Part shown: one piece after another, positions 27,766 to 41,000 of the stretch | How positions within the stretch are numbered: the first letter of the stretch is position 1 | How the letters are laid out: every line of letters begins with the position of its first letter | Origin: Notospermus geniculatus | Lineage: Eukaryota; Nemertea; Pilidiophora; Heteronemertea; Lineidae | NCBI GenBank assembly: GCA_002633025.1 | Contig: NMRB01000010.1 | Span: 274,122 to 338,121, forward strand | Reading direction: 5' to 3' | DNA length: 64,000 bases | Notes under the pieces: generated by a model | The model's database searches: none | Seen by the model: the letters and a program-made list of their open reading frames with translations, nothing else | What the model was told of the DNA's origin: nothing | Position numbers and translations under genes: made by a program

Positions 27766-29006
27766 TAAGGCCGTACCCATTCATTTGCGTTGGCAAGGCA
27801 ACCACGTCAATCAACGTCAGTTCTGTCAGTCAATTACCGCCTATACCACCATACCGATCAGTGAGCTGATAACGTACAGTACACTTTACAATCGTATTGA
27901 GAAAATATCGAAGATATGTGATCGAGAATACTTGATGTGGCCAATAAGTGAAAATATTTGCAACACGACTTGGCAATAAGAATTTATCACAGTGTTGGTT
28001 CTAAACACGTGTTGAAAGCATAAGCGTTTTATTTTCGCATATATTGGTGTTAAAATATGAAATCGAGGACAGGAGTATTATTATTTGAATAAAATGATTA
28101 ATGAAAAATAAATTTTATGGAATTTTAAATACGACTGTATAATTGATATAATGTATGAATGAAAGGGGAATCGTGAAATCAGCTTCTTTCATATGTGACT
28201 GATGGCCTGCCGAATGAAGGAAACTATTGCTTGGGACGTCCATGCTCAAATGAAATTTTACGGAGTCCTTTATGCTTTCAAAAGTGCTAATATCGCGCAG
28301 AAATCCTCCATGGTTTGTTCAAAGTCCTGCTTACAGGTCCGATTTTTAAGGATGCGTTGTTTGCGATAAACTGATGGCTGATGATGGTTAAGTGTCCATT
28401 GCGAGAAGTGCTGGCACGGCTGGAGACGGAGCGGTATTGGAACGTGCACAGTACTCTAGAGGTCGTGTGATGTAGACACAGGTATTACATTTGTTGACAT
28501 TTAGATTGGTCATTTTGGTGATATTTGTCCGATTTCGCTGTCATATCACCGACGAACCGATTAACCCCGGACTGAGGTGTATACGTTGATGGATAAGTGA
28601 TAAGTGATATTGATAGTATACACGCATGGCAGGCCATTGACTGACATCCAGAAAATAAGTTACGTAAGCCACTTTTTGATTGACAGCTATGTGAATTTGA
28701 TTCCCGGACATGTCAGAAAGTTGGTACTGAGACCCGTAGTTTAGCAAATCATACATGTATCAAGTAACTAAAAACAAACAGAGGCATATTCTGTGAACAG
28801 TCGTGGTTTAGTTCATACTTAATCAAAAATTGAATGGATAGCCGAGGAAAAAATTAACTCATTGGATAAAATCGTCCCAACTATGAAAACGCGCCATGCG
28901 AATGTTGGTCTTCAATGATAAATTCAAAAACAAAAATCAGCTGCCCTTCAAACAATCCCCCACTGCCTGACTGCAATCCAGTCAGAGGTGCGAAAGGACG
29001 GAAATA
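27766..29006. other. Spacer between the Six3/6 promoter and its inverted copy
   Basis: A/T-rich, with no gene and no clear repeat. A 7-bp hairpin (CTGACTG/CAGTCAG) lies at 28967-28986, about 20 bp before the start of the copied segment. Confidence 0.6.
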
Positions 29007-29360
29007 TTTTGCGGTCAAGGGCACTCGTGGTTTTCCACACAGGAAACTTTCGGGACTTGTACCATATTCTGGAAAATCACCGATTTCACAAGGAATCACA
29101 CGCCAAACTTCAAGCCATGTGGTTAGAGGCCCATTATCAGGAAGCAGAGAATCTACGAGGACGACCTCTGGGCCCCGTGGATAAGTACAGAGTTCGAAAG
29201 AAATTCCCGCTCCCCCGTACAATCTGGGACGGGGAACAGAAGACGCACTGTTTTAAAGAGCGAACGCGGGGTTTATTGCGGGAATGGTACCTACAGGACC
29301 CTTACCCAAACCCCACGAACGAACGAGAGTTGGCACAGGCCACAGGACTCACACCAACAC
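29007..29360 (+). pseudogene. Inverted partial copy of Six3/6 exon 1
   Basis: This 354-bp segment matches exon 1 positions 27370-27017 in inverted orientation with no gaps and six mismatches. It covers residues 56-172. Missing are the start codon, the N-terminal half of the SIX domain and everything from Q173 on, including the WFKNRR recognition helix. Changes are two silent (an Arg CGG to AGG, an Asn codon) and four replacements (A63V, K103N, K159N, K160E); the first lies in the SIX domain, the second in its C-terminal part and the last two in the homeodomain. The open frame runs 28922-29455 without an ATG ahead of the homologous part and ends in about 31 unrelated residues. The match starts and stops inside one exon, so retrocopy and DNA-level duplication cannot be told apart. 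It is almost certainly not a working SIX protein. Confidence 0.93.
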
Positions 29361-29880
29361 GGGGTTATTCCATCGACTTGTTGGCAGAATCATCCAATTT
29401 TGCCAATGAATATATTATGGTCAACGGGTGCACAGTACCCCTGCTTGCCCTATAACCTCGAACACTGATTTTTCTCACGGTTGTCAATCTCGGAAACCGT
29501 TTTACGCAACCATTCCTTGTTTGTCAATAATCTATATATTGTGGCACTTGTCAAGTATATCACCACAACAAATAATGAGATAGGAACAGAGTCATTGATT
29601 ATTCTTTATTAATACGATCGTTAAGATCGTCTTGGGTTTATATAGTCTTTGATAAGGTCAACTATCCCACGATGTCTATCACAGTGACGTTTTTGACATG
29701 CCACACAAGGTGGGATATATCCCACGCAGTTATCATTCAAATATTGTGATAGATCGATCTGGTAATGGTATGGTTTGGTGTGAGCTGACAGGATCAGTAG
29801 GCCTAATGTGAAGTGAGGTGTAACACTATGACATATCCGTGTAATTTTTTTACTGGTGATTGAGAGGGCTCTGGTGGCCT

Positions 29881-29947
29881 ATATTTTGAGACATTTTCAA
29901 GTTTTTTAGCTGGTCCAGCTAAAAAACTTGAAAACGACTCAAAAAAT
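29881..29947. repeat. Palindrome with 20-bp perfect arms
   Basis: The arms 29894-29913 and 29915-29934 are exact inverted copies around one base; pairing continues imperfectly to 29881 and 29947. The sequence TTTTCAAGTTTTTTAGCTGG would form a strong hairpin. Confidence 0.85.
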
Positions 29948-31226
29948 GGGTGATGTATCGATAAATCCAGTGGAGCAATAGCATGGTTGCTTTGGGGTAG
30001 TCAAAATTGCAATTCGACCGCGAGTTTCGAATCTTTCTTGCATAGCGTGAAGAGTTGAGCAATGTCTGTCATGTGTGTATACCGGTTGATTCTATGATTT
30101 ACTATGATTTACAACCGGTGACTCGGTCTTCCGTCCTGCGCTCAACGTAGAAATGCATGGATGTCCTACATGTACGCGGGAAGTCAACAATTTAGAAAGG
30201 AATTTTGCCTACTGCTGTGTGCACGCAGCAAGCCAGGATTGTATCAATTATAAAGCACCCACTAGGCCTATTGTCAGCTGGGAGATCAATTACAAAATTG
30301 GTGAAGAAATTAAGAATTTTGAATTCTTCCGGGCCAAATTGCGACCGTTCTCATTTTGTGTCATATATTGCAATGTGAACGTACATGTAGTCCAACACTG
30401 ACATGCCCGATGCACAATCACCGATTAATTTGTTGTCTTCGTTAATTGATCATCACACGAATGAAAGCAAAGGAAGTGTGATCATTCACGGGTTCAACAA
30501 ACGCGGTAGTTACACCCCATACAGCTTTTATTAAAGTTACGCACCATAAAATGCGGTTAGCTAATGACAACACAATGATGATCGATGGGGATAGACCAGA
30601 AATCCTGTGATCCCAACCCCGCGAAAAACAAAACCGGCTAATTCGGCAAAATGGAGGCCAATTGCGACCCACGAAAGACCAAACAGTACCTGTCCCCCTG
30701 TTACTAACCATGGCTATACCGCATGAGAAGAAAATTTCCCACGGGTTTGACCGTCTCTGGGTTGTTTTTCGCAACTTCCGGGTGTTGTTTTGCGCCGAAT
30801 TTCATACACTACGGTGTATAATATAATGTGTAATCATAATATTTTTCACACTGATATCAACGAACAATAAATTTGTCAATGTGAGAGAGTCAACAAATCC
30901 AAATAGTTTAACCGATGCGGTTTGTTTACATTTTTTCCGTAGTGAAGATACCCCTCACAATTGCCTGAATATTCAAATTAGATCAAAATTAACTAAAATT
31001 GGCTTAATATGTTTAATGATGTACCATTTAGTTGCAGGATACGGGGACTGAAACCGTAGTTTGCCCCGATTCCCCGGCATTGAAATATGCATGGACATAA
31101 AAAAACTGCTGGCTTTGGAAACTCATTCTTAAAAACTTCCAGTCGAGTGGTTATCAACTCCAGACCTGCAGAAAATGATGCCTCATTAAAAAAGGTATCA
31201 TAGATTTCCCCTTCAGTTGGAATCCT

Positions 31227-31345
31227 GGGCCCATATTCATAAAACCTTGCTAGGCCTAGTTGCCTGCTAAAGTGCCCAGTTTGTACAGGCCAATGTACAC
31301 AACTAGCAACCAACTAAGCTAGCAAGGTTTTATGAATATGGGCCC
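31227..31345. mobile_element. Foldback MITE with GGGCCCATATTCAT ends
   Basis: A 119-bp unit with arms 31227-31262 and 31311-31345 that match at most positions (GGGCCCATATTCATAAAACC). The short loop includes TTGTACAGGCCAATGTACAC, itself nearly self-complementary. Confidence 0.85.
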
Positions 31346-31435
31346 TGATCTTGTAAATCACTCTAAATCTAATATAAATGCAATATTGCAAAGACCCAGC
31401 TCTTTTTCTTAGCAACGTCATGACATACTTGTTAC

Positions 31436-31469
31436 CAAAAATAGATAAGCGAGCGCTTATCTATTTTTG
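31436..31469. repeat. Palindrome with 16-bp perfect arms
   Basis: CAAAAATAGATAAGCG and its exact reverse complement are separated by AG. Weaker pairing extends outward on both sides (CATGACATACTTGTTAC against GTTACTAAGCTTAAGTCATG). Confidence 0.85.
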
Positions 31470-32425
31470 TTGTTACTAAGCTTAAGTCATGGTAGACTAG
31501 GTCGTAGATCGTAGTTTAACATCTCAGTCATGTCAGGCGAGGTAAGATCCAGTCAATACACCATCAACCCCCCAACGGTTGATTAGAAAAGGCTCAACCT
31601 TGCTTAGACTGTACGGACATCATGTAGCCCCCGAGTACCTGAAGTAGCCCATAAGACGGATGCGCTCGTACAGATTATCCGTCGATTACCCCCAACAAAT
31701 ATTATAACATGTCTTATGTTTTCATAGCAACGTCGGAAAGATGCAAACCAACATAACACTCTCCGGATGCGAGATACTCGTACATGTGTGCGTTGAATTT
31801 ATTGTTAAACTTCGCTGTTGGCGAGGATGATTTCCAGATGATGACGTTGACCTTTGAAGTGATTGTCCGTCCCATCCGATTGAGGAAACCATGGCATTGA
31901 TTGTTGTTCAATGCTGTGTCGACATTTAAAAACTGGGACGAGCAATAATTTACGAGAGGATAGTATATTTTTTACATAGTGTTATTATAGACTGGTTCAG
32001 TTAGGTGTCTAAAATCCGGTGCCCGTAGGAAGGTTTTTTGAAAATGGGCCCCGGTCCCTATCTATACTAATGTGACAATGATGTCGGCCAGGCATTACGA
32101 CCCTGCCTCGACATTTGTTTTTGGGGGGGGGGCAGAGGATACTCTGACTGTGCCTTAGTGTTGAGTCTTCACAACAACTGATGAATCCCTGTGAACCCGA
32201 CGTGCCCCAATGTCCGTGAACCTTTATATAACACTGGACGAACTTGTGACCTATACCCTTCATCGCTTGAAAACTCCTTCTGCGAGAGATGGTGTAAAAC
32301 TCCTTGTAACCACTAATGTTACTATCCGTCATACCCTCTCCGGAAATTTGGTCATCAGTAATGAGGGGATGTCGTGAAAACCGGGTGGTTCGTTTATTAT
32401 ACAACGCCTAATACATACCCCATGT

Positions 32426-32459
32426 AAAAAACGTTTTACTGTAAAAAACGTTTTACTGA
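32426..32459 (+). repeat. Two tandem GTAAAAAACGTTTTACT units
   Basis: Two identical 17-bp copies lie back to back; each unit is nearly palindromic (AAAACGTTTT core). Confidence 0.85.
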
Positions 32460-34727
32460 CAGGTCCAATGGTGTCGCCATTTGCTCAAATTAGGTGATGT
32501 GACCATTACGTATTAGAGCCTCATTATAGGCACTATTAAGTACTCGATATATACCAATCATTTTCTGTGAGCTGCCGTTCATTGGCTTATCATAGCAGAT
32601 TGACGTCCATAATTGAGAAATTCATTTTGGCAATTTGAGCTCACCAACATTAGTTTGTTATTAATAACATCATGAAACGGCGACTAGTGGTGGCAAGTAG
32701 TCGCAAGCCATAGTTCTGTAATTGGTTGTGTTATTACCTCTTGGCTAATGACTCCAATGCACCCAAAAACCGGTGACAACAAATTGGAGGAAATGAGGAT
32801 AGAAATAATGAAAATCGCTGGTCGATGGGTGAAGGGTACAGCACGTACTATGGACAAGAATTATTTCTGTGGAGGTTGCGGAATCCGGCCAGCTTCATTA
32901 AGAAAGTGGCATAGGATGTGCTCTGAATTACAAATGGCACAGTACGCCACAGTAACCAACGCTGGAACTACTTTTTCCTTCATGACGTCATCGTTAAATG
33001 TTGGAGCTTGTCCATGCGGATCACTGATTGGCTAGCTAGTTTGGCGGCAATTTAACACACGCAAGTGTCACCTATTGGTCATTTTCTCGAAAACCACGTG
33101 CCTGTTTGGCCTCAAATCCAAACTTGCACTGTGGATTGTTTCACTCGACGACACATCACTTGCATCTACTGGAAGTCATTTCATGGTTAGCGAATTGTTT
33201 ACAATTGATACTGCAATCAATTTCTGATAGCAGACAATAGTATTTTGCTGGAGGCATCGGCATTTTTAGTACATGGATTGCCTGATATTTGTCACACGCA
33301 CTTCATGTGACACTCTCTTGTTTACCTTGATGACAAGGCAATGATATCCTCTTTCCTGACATGCCTGGGTAGATCTTCCAATACCCGTCTCAAATTTTCT
33401 AACACATGTATTTGGTGACGTGACATCCCCTTATCAATCAAAGTTTTCCAATTAAATTGTCCAGAGTTATCCTTGGCTAGACCCAGCTGTAACCTGACGC
33501 CTCGGCTCTCTGTAATGTTCCGGTTCCCAATTAACAGGCTTTTCTTCTATCTTCGAATACCGACATGTATGTGAGTGCACAGACATGATAGAAACTGTCA
33601 ATAACCGCAAACAAAATTTCTCATTTCTAGCAATCGTCTAAAGAATTGATACCAACTCGTGGATTGGCAGCAGAAGCCAAGGAAGCCATCCGGTTTTGCT
33701 GTTCAACGAGGCGGGGATATATGATATGATATCGGGCGTCAGCAAAGGTTTCAGCTCATTTGAGGGACAATGTCCTTTCTCGTAGGCCTATGTCTACTGG
33801 AAGTACTATAGCACTTGTCTTCGGGGGGGGGGGTATTCGAAAGTTTCCGCAAACCACAGACTCCACTCTGGATGATCGATCATAGAATAAGCCTTTCTCT
33901 TGTAGGAAAAGGTATTTTGATTTTGTGATCCGGCTTAGGGATTCCTGAAACTCGCTTGCTTGGTCCATTTTGTCCATCGGGGCAGTTCACTCTGTCACTC
34001 GTGTCACTTGTTGAAGTTACCGACTACGCGATTGAATTCTCAATAATATCACAAGTAAATATGCCATCAGGTATCGCTTATTTGCACCAGTCAAACATTA
34101 CACGTGTGCACACACCTTGCAGAGACAATTAAAATCATCGCCTTTCATTTCAACTGACTTATTCCGGATGACCAATCAAATTTATGCCAAATATTGACCG
34201 ATCTGAATCAACGATGGATATGAAAGTTTTGTACACAAGAAGACTTCCAACTTGCTCATAAATCAATGTATGATGATGGAGACTACAATAATGTAATCAA
34301 GTGCACCTGTGGATTAAATTCTTCTTCAGGTTAATTTGGTCGCCATATCAGCAGCATCATTCCTTTCACACTCCTTGCAGCATTTGTCGTCAGGCATAGT
34401 GTGTTCGGGCATGTCGGGTTTTACCGTTACCGGTGCCAGTAAGATTTCTTACCAATTACATGTACTGATTCAATGAATGTAAAGAAGAGAACGTTGCCGT
34501 TGGGAATGTGATTTTCAGGTTCTTTCTAACAAAAATTTAATTTATCCTGATCCTTCCGGCTTCGTTTTTCTGGATCGTCCAACCCATCCTCCGTTTGTGT
34601 TGATCATGTACATGTACCAACGCCGTACATGTAGCTCTGTTTAAAAACATGTGCCCACTGAACAGTAACAAAAGGAAGAACGCCACACAATTACCATTAG
34701 AAAGCATACTTTATGCATCAGTCAACA

Positions 34728-35010
34728 CTACGGTGGTGGTTCGGGTCTCCGACTATCGGTCAGAGGGTCCTGGGTTCGAATCCCACTGGGCGTGAGACTT
34801 TGGGCAAGTCTCTTTGCCTCACTGGCCTCTCTCCACCCAGGTGTATAAATGGGTACACCGGTCGGAAATGCTCAGATTGTAGCGCTGAATGAGCAGCTCA
34901 TCTGAGTTCTACTGAAAGGTCAGATAGACTGGGGTTAAAGTGTAAAGTCGGATGACACCTCTGCCGTTGTTGATATCAGACTATAAACCCAAACTTTAAC
35001 TTTTTAAAAA
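34728..35010 (+). mobile_element. tRNA-derived SINE with MIR/L2-like segment
   Basis: The head has GGTGGTTCGGGTCTCC and a perfect B box GGGTTCGAATCCC at 34772-34784, as in tRNA-derived SINEs. About 25 nt later comes TTTGGGCAAGTCTCTTTGCC, then CACCCAGGTGTATAAATGGG. This resembles the CTTGGGCAAGTCACTT...TAAAATGGG section shared by MIR/CORE-type SINEs and L2-like LINE tails. The unit seems to end in an A/T-rich tail around 34995-35010. It would use Pol III for transcription and LINE machinery in trans; family placement is from memory of the motif. Confidence 0.75.
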
Positions 35011-38000
35011 TTAAAACATGCTTTCAGGTGATGTGAAAAATGTCAAATTTGCATTTTTTTCCCTTAATGTCTTGGCAAGGAGACAATCCGGTCAACGGAG
35101 TTAATCAAATATTTTTGGACCCCTGTTTATTTTGAGATCAACGTGCCAAATCGAACCGTGGGCGGGTCTGTGTATACTAAAGGTAGCCACTTACCTTCTG
35201 TTTTTTAGGACATTTTCATCGCTGCTTTTTCTCACAGATCTTGTTTCATGAATACGAAATATTAAACGTTTGCAAATTTGCTGTTTTCATATCACGATGC
35301 AGGTTACAGAATTTTAATCAATCTGTCCACGAGGCAACTTCGCCCACATCCTGAGAACTTCATGCCTTTATTGTTATTACGTCCACATCAGATTCATGAT
35401 GACAGTCGTAGATCTCCTCTAATCGGACAATGACAAATAGATGATGACACTGACCGTCAAAGCTAAACACAGCTTGCAATAGCTTATGATAATACAAATA
35501 CAGAAATTTAAGTTCTCAATCGACAATTCACATCTATCATTTTGGTGTCCACTTCGATTTGGTAGGCCTATATGAATTGTTTTTATCAATTTTCTTCCAT
35601 GACCTATTCGACATCTATGAGTGCCAACAAGTAGTATGATCAATGAGTAGTATTTCTCCCTCTGCACTCTCGAATCCGTAATCAGTGCATGACGAACAGA
35701 AGAAAAAAAAGTTCATTCATCTGAAGAATATTGATGACGAAAAGAATTGGGCGTACCATCTAATTTACTCAAAAGCAACGTGAGGGCACGGTCGAAAAGG
35801 AAACGTATCCACTTAATTTGATTACATTCCAATTAATTTACATGAACTCATTTTCGGTTAAACTCTAGCTTAATTTGATTGTAACCGGATTAGATGCTCG
35901 ATGATTACCAACAGACCGAAAATCAATCCCTGTGTTGGCCAATACCCTTTGGCTGTCCGCCATTATAGAAATGATCTCAACGTGGCAGGCTTCTATTTCA
36001 AATGATCCAATACGTGTGGGAAGCGCGATTACACCAGGAGACTGAGAAGGGTTGCCAAAGGTAACCAAACGCCCGCAATTAGAGATAATTTCCTCCTAGA
36101 GTTTCAAAGCTCATCGGCTGTGTCCTACACTACTTAATCCTCGATGAGGAGCAAAGGAGGTGTATGGAGAGAAATCGGATGGTCCCCGGGCTGTCTGGGT
36201 CATTTGCCATCAGGGATAGTTGAATAAAGGCTTGTTTTCGTCTTACATGCTGGTGGTAAATGATAATTTACCGTTGCTGAATGACGATACAGCATATGAT
36301 GAGGTTTCGTCAACGAGAGGGCAGAGTGGCAGCACTGTGTGTAGAATGCATGGCAATCTCTGACACCATTCTAATCTGAATACGACATACGACGTTGTTT
36401 TGATACGTTATGTACATTGCACAGATATGCTAAGATCAGGCGTTTGACGATGCACTGCAGCAGGCTGCACAGCTTGACATGCACATAACACACATGTGCA
36501 GATAAGGCTTCATGAACCTGAAGTATCTCTACAACATTGTCAATAGGAGCTGTCAGTGAGTTGACCAAGAGGTGTCACTACGGCACAATTCAATGCATGA
36601 TATAGCGCACCCATTCATTCTTGATCGAGCACCAAATCACGTGGATTTTCCTGTGTATTGGTCCGCTAGAACTTTGCTGCCATCTTTTGGCAATACGCGC
36701 GGCTGACTGCTCCTATTACTTCGTCCTATTCGAAGACATCTCTGGTACAAAACTGCCAGTAGAGAGTTCAAACCATTTCTGTCATTTTCAGATACCGGGT
36801 ACTGAAGTCCAATATCATGTCGTCCGTAAAAATGAGTGACATCCATTTGCTTGTATTGGCAGTTTGTGGCGACATACAGATCGTACAATAGGGCCAAAGC
36901 ATGCATGGGCTGTGTTCAGGCCCGGCCAACTAGAAATGATTGGGGCATTAACTGACATCGAAACATGATTTGAAGTGATATTTGATTGATAACAGATGTT
37001 TTACATGCCAATCTACATTGGCTTTTTAAAATACGATCCCTTCAAAATTTGACATTGACGTAAATGAAGTCTGACAAGCGTAAGACCTCTCTCGACGAGG
37101 TCTGGTAGAAGTTTCACACTTGCATTATCTTGTTATATTACACTTCTGCACCTTCCACGTTCTGCAGTCAAAACAGATTGCACAGGAGTATCTTCTGGAG
37201 GTCTGCCGGGAGGCGGTCTGCAGACTACCGCCAATTTAATCCAAGCGGGTGGAGCGCCCCACGTGGTCTAAACACATAGCATACCTTCCAAACCCATCTC
37301 GGTTGCTTCTCGTTACCAATTATTGCAAGCTTACTGAGACGAATCTTACACTTCTGTGGGATACACTTCGGGTATCAGATGAAAACTCAAGCCGTGAAGT
37401 GTAACAAGTAATCTCTATCTAATCTCGAAGTGCTGGAAACCATTGGTTTTGATTTCAATTGCTGGCAGTTGCAGCAACAGGAAATGGATTAGAGTGTAAA
37501 GCGAGATGTCGCCTAGAAAGCGAAAGAACACCAAACGTGCTCAGGAAGGGAACAATGGAAATACATGTACAATGGCTGATATTCATAAAAGCTAGCAAAT
37601 ACTTTTACTTCAAATTTTGTAATGCAGTTACATTGGAACTCGCGGTGCAAATCGTAAGTAAAAGCATTTGCTAACTTTTATGAATACCAGCCAATGGGTC
37701 ATATGAATAAAGACTAGCAAATGCTTTTACTTCATGTTGATAACTCATTTTGTTCGCTTTTAATTTTCATCGTAACACTTTAACATGTATTGCAGGCCTG
37801 CATTCCGTCAAGCAAAAAGTAATTAAATTGTAAAATTGTTTGGTACTTCATTTCATTTTATTTCGGATACGAAAAATCACAATCAATTTTTTTCCATTCG
37901 GGAGAAAATTAGTTAATCACCCGTTCAGCGGGTAACATATATATGAGCAATACAAATTATTAAATTAATAGCAATTTCACTTTAGCCAGAGACCATCATA

Positions 38001-41000
38001 ATCCGACCAGCCCGGTACACTTTGCAATCTACACTACAAAAACTTTGTTAAAGAAGAGACGTCCCAATAATCTAGCCTCAGTGCGCTACAGATCAGACGC
38101 AGGAACGATGATATTAAGGATTGCCCTTTAGTGTAATGGGTCCGGGATATTGGCCCTCGGCTACAGTCATTATTCTATTTCTTAAGGCGAATGAAGTGGT
38201 CCTGGTTGACGTTCATCCAATGCTCGTCCTTTCTTTCCTACGGGAATCAAAAGCATGACACTACCATCTGTGGAATTTTCGCCGCCTGCGCTCCGTCTGA
38301 ATGCTGCCTGTCACTCACGCCTCTTAAGTATAGTTTCTTAAATTTCACTTGCCTTTCATGTAGACGTATTTGTTATTAGCAATGTGCCAACGAAAAGAAC
38401 AATTAAATGGGCGCTGGTTTGTGTCTACCAACACAAAGGGGCAATGAAATGAATGAAGTCCATCGCCTGAATACGACATCCGGACAGTCGTGCAACCTCC
38501 GTTGAGGCTGTTCTGTTGTACACCATTACTATGGAAATGCTGGATGCAAGTATCACCTGGCGTCGAGATTGGCATGAAAAGCAGCACAATGGCTGTCAGG
38601 CAGTCAAACTGTGATGGAGTCGTCCCCATCAATTAACGGGTATTTTGCAAACTGGGATTTGGAGACTGTTTGGTGTAAACTTTGTAAACCTAGGAGTGAG
38701 CGTGACACAAGAGAAGAGTAGAACAATCCCGTGTCAGAAATGGGCCCACCTGCCCGAGTTGGCTGGGGCTGTCCGCCGGCCTGAAGATAATCACGGCTTC
38801 ATTACCCCACCCCTATCATTATTTGTCCAATTTACAATGATTAACCGATATGGCTTGCGAGTACTCTAACGCCAGCCGTGACACTTTGCTATTATGTCAA
38901 AATTCCGGGCAATGTCCTCGATTTAGTCTTGAAGATACCGAAGCTAAGCATCCGTTATTCAATCACTTAATAGGGTAGATCATACTTTCCTTCGTCTTTC
39001 TCTGTTTCTCTATATGAAATTATATCTGATAATAAGCTGACTGAATCTTCTTCTCAGATCCCAAGGAATTACCAGGTGTTACCCAAGGTACCAAGGGATC
39101 AAGAAGACCGGAGACCCTCCAACCATTTTCACACAAAACCCGATACCAGTAATTAGCTAAGGAGACGGAAGGGGAAAGGAAAGATAAATTAACAAAAAGT
39201 GTCATCCTATTTTGGCATAACTATTGGGAAATATAATTCAAATCGATGTGGCTTGGTAAAAACGAAGGCGAAAAGGCGTGCAATAGGGATTTAATCATGT
39301 AATGGTGCGAACATCTTCGTATTTTTCCACTGTAAATTTGAGAAAGGTACGCCGATTTTCCTAAGTATAGAGGAGACAGGCATTTAGAGTAAATACCACG
39401 TGATGAGCATGGATAACAGCGTCATGGAAGTAGGTCATGGCGGTTTCGAGAGCAGATTGCAAATTGTGGTGAAGATAATCATTGATGAAATGGTTTCACA
39501 ACAGAGAATTTTGGTTACCTAGCGTAATTGAACCTGATGTGTCATTGAAAAATCACAAATTAAAAACGAACCTACATGTATTTAGTCGGTGATCATAAAA
39601 CAGCCGTTTGCTGTGGAGTTGATAATTAAATAGCCAGTATAGCCTGTGCATGCGTACCAGGACCCAACATTAAAAAGGTATGCCAGTAATTAGTTCGAAA
39701 GATTCCATCTTTTTTAGGGGAAAGTTTTTCGTCGAACTTAGATACTGCTATTTCAACGACGAGTTCAATTTTCATTTTTTATTCCACACCACACTGTGTC
39801 CTTGTTTCGCGTTATGAGCGATATTTTTTTCTATGATTGTTGGCAGTGTCTTTTGTATTCTCTACGGTACACTTATGCAAAAGACTTACTTATGACATAT
39901 TACTTGAATGTCTACATTTATGTATGAAATGCATTATCATGATTATGATTAATACAAACACGTTTAGATTACAAGAGGTTACTCAGGACATTTTAAGATT
40001 GAAATATTCTCCTACATTATAAGGTTGTTCATAGCTGAAGGTATTCTGCACTTATTGAGAGAGTTTAGAAAGTGCATCGTTAATATGTATATTCTAAGTG
40101 TATTATCGGAAAATATCGATTTAACATTGAAAATGAAAATAACAGTTGGATAATCTTGAACATCACCATCAACCTTAGGCGAAGTAATAGTGGATATCAA
40201 CCGACCATCATTTTAGGTGATACGTAATCCCATATTGTGAGAACTCGAAAACATTTTGGTAAGCTTTGATCGCCGTGAATGGACGGCGTAGGGATATCTC
40301 GCGCCTGTGCCTTGGGCCAAGATTACTCCGCGGGATGTATCAAAATATAAGAGCCGCATTAGAGAAACACAAAAAGAGGATAATTCTCAAGGCATGGACA
40401 TAATTGGAGTGGATAAAACCTGTCTTGGCGGGATCATAACCATGTCTATGTAGCAAAATGTACACATTAGCTTCTTAAATCTAACGTAAGCTGTACGTTT
40501 ATCCATGAAGTAGTTTAATTGAATGTATTCGAATAAAAACAAACTGTGTTGTTGCGGCTATTGTGGGTTTGGATCAGGATGATCCGAGATACAGCCAGTG
40601 AAAGTGGAAAATATCACCACAACAATTGGAAAATAGCGCTTACCAAAGATTGCCATTAAATGGCCCCACAGTCTCTATTTGGGCAAACTTAAGAAGTTTG
40701 GTCTACGGATACCGGCCGTCAGCATGTTTGTAATGCAAATGATACGTTTGAAGAGCCGATTTGGATCAAAACATAGTCACCATGAGTAGCAGAGTACGTA
40801 ATCTCTCGGAGATTTAAGTTCAGCACTGTACGAAGTTTTTTTACAAGACACATATCCAGGCAATATAAATAGTGGAAGAGCTCACTGTGTTGGCAGTTTG
40901 CTCTATATTCAAGCGAAAATAAAATTTAATACCCGTGATTTTGAGAATATAATTTGGATAATCGACAGCGTGGCATCCAGATCAGTCAGAGTAAAGGCCA

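Noticed and set aside
32748-33035. 95-codon frame with several Cys residues
   Set aside because: Spacing of Cys does not form a zinc-finger pattern and no splice or family support is visible.
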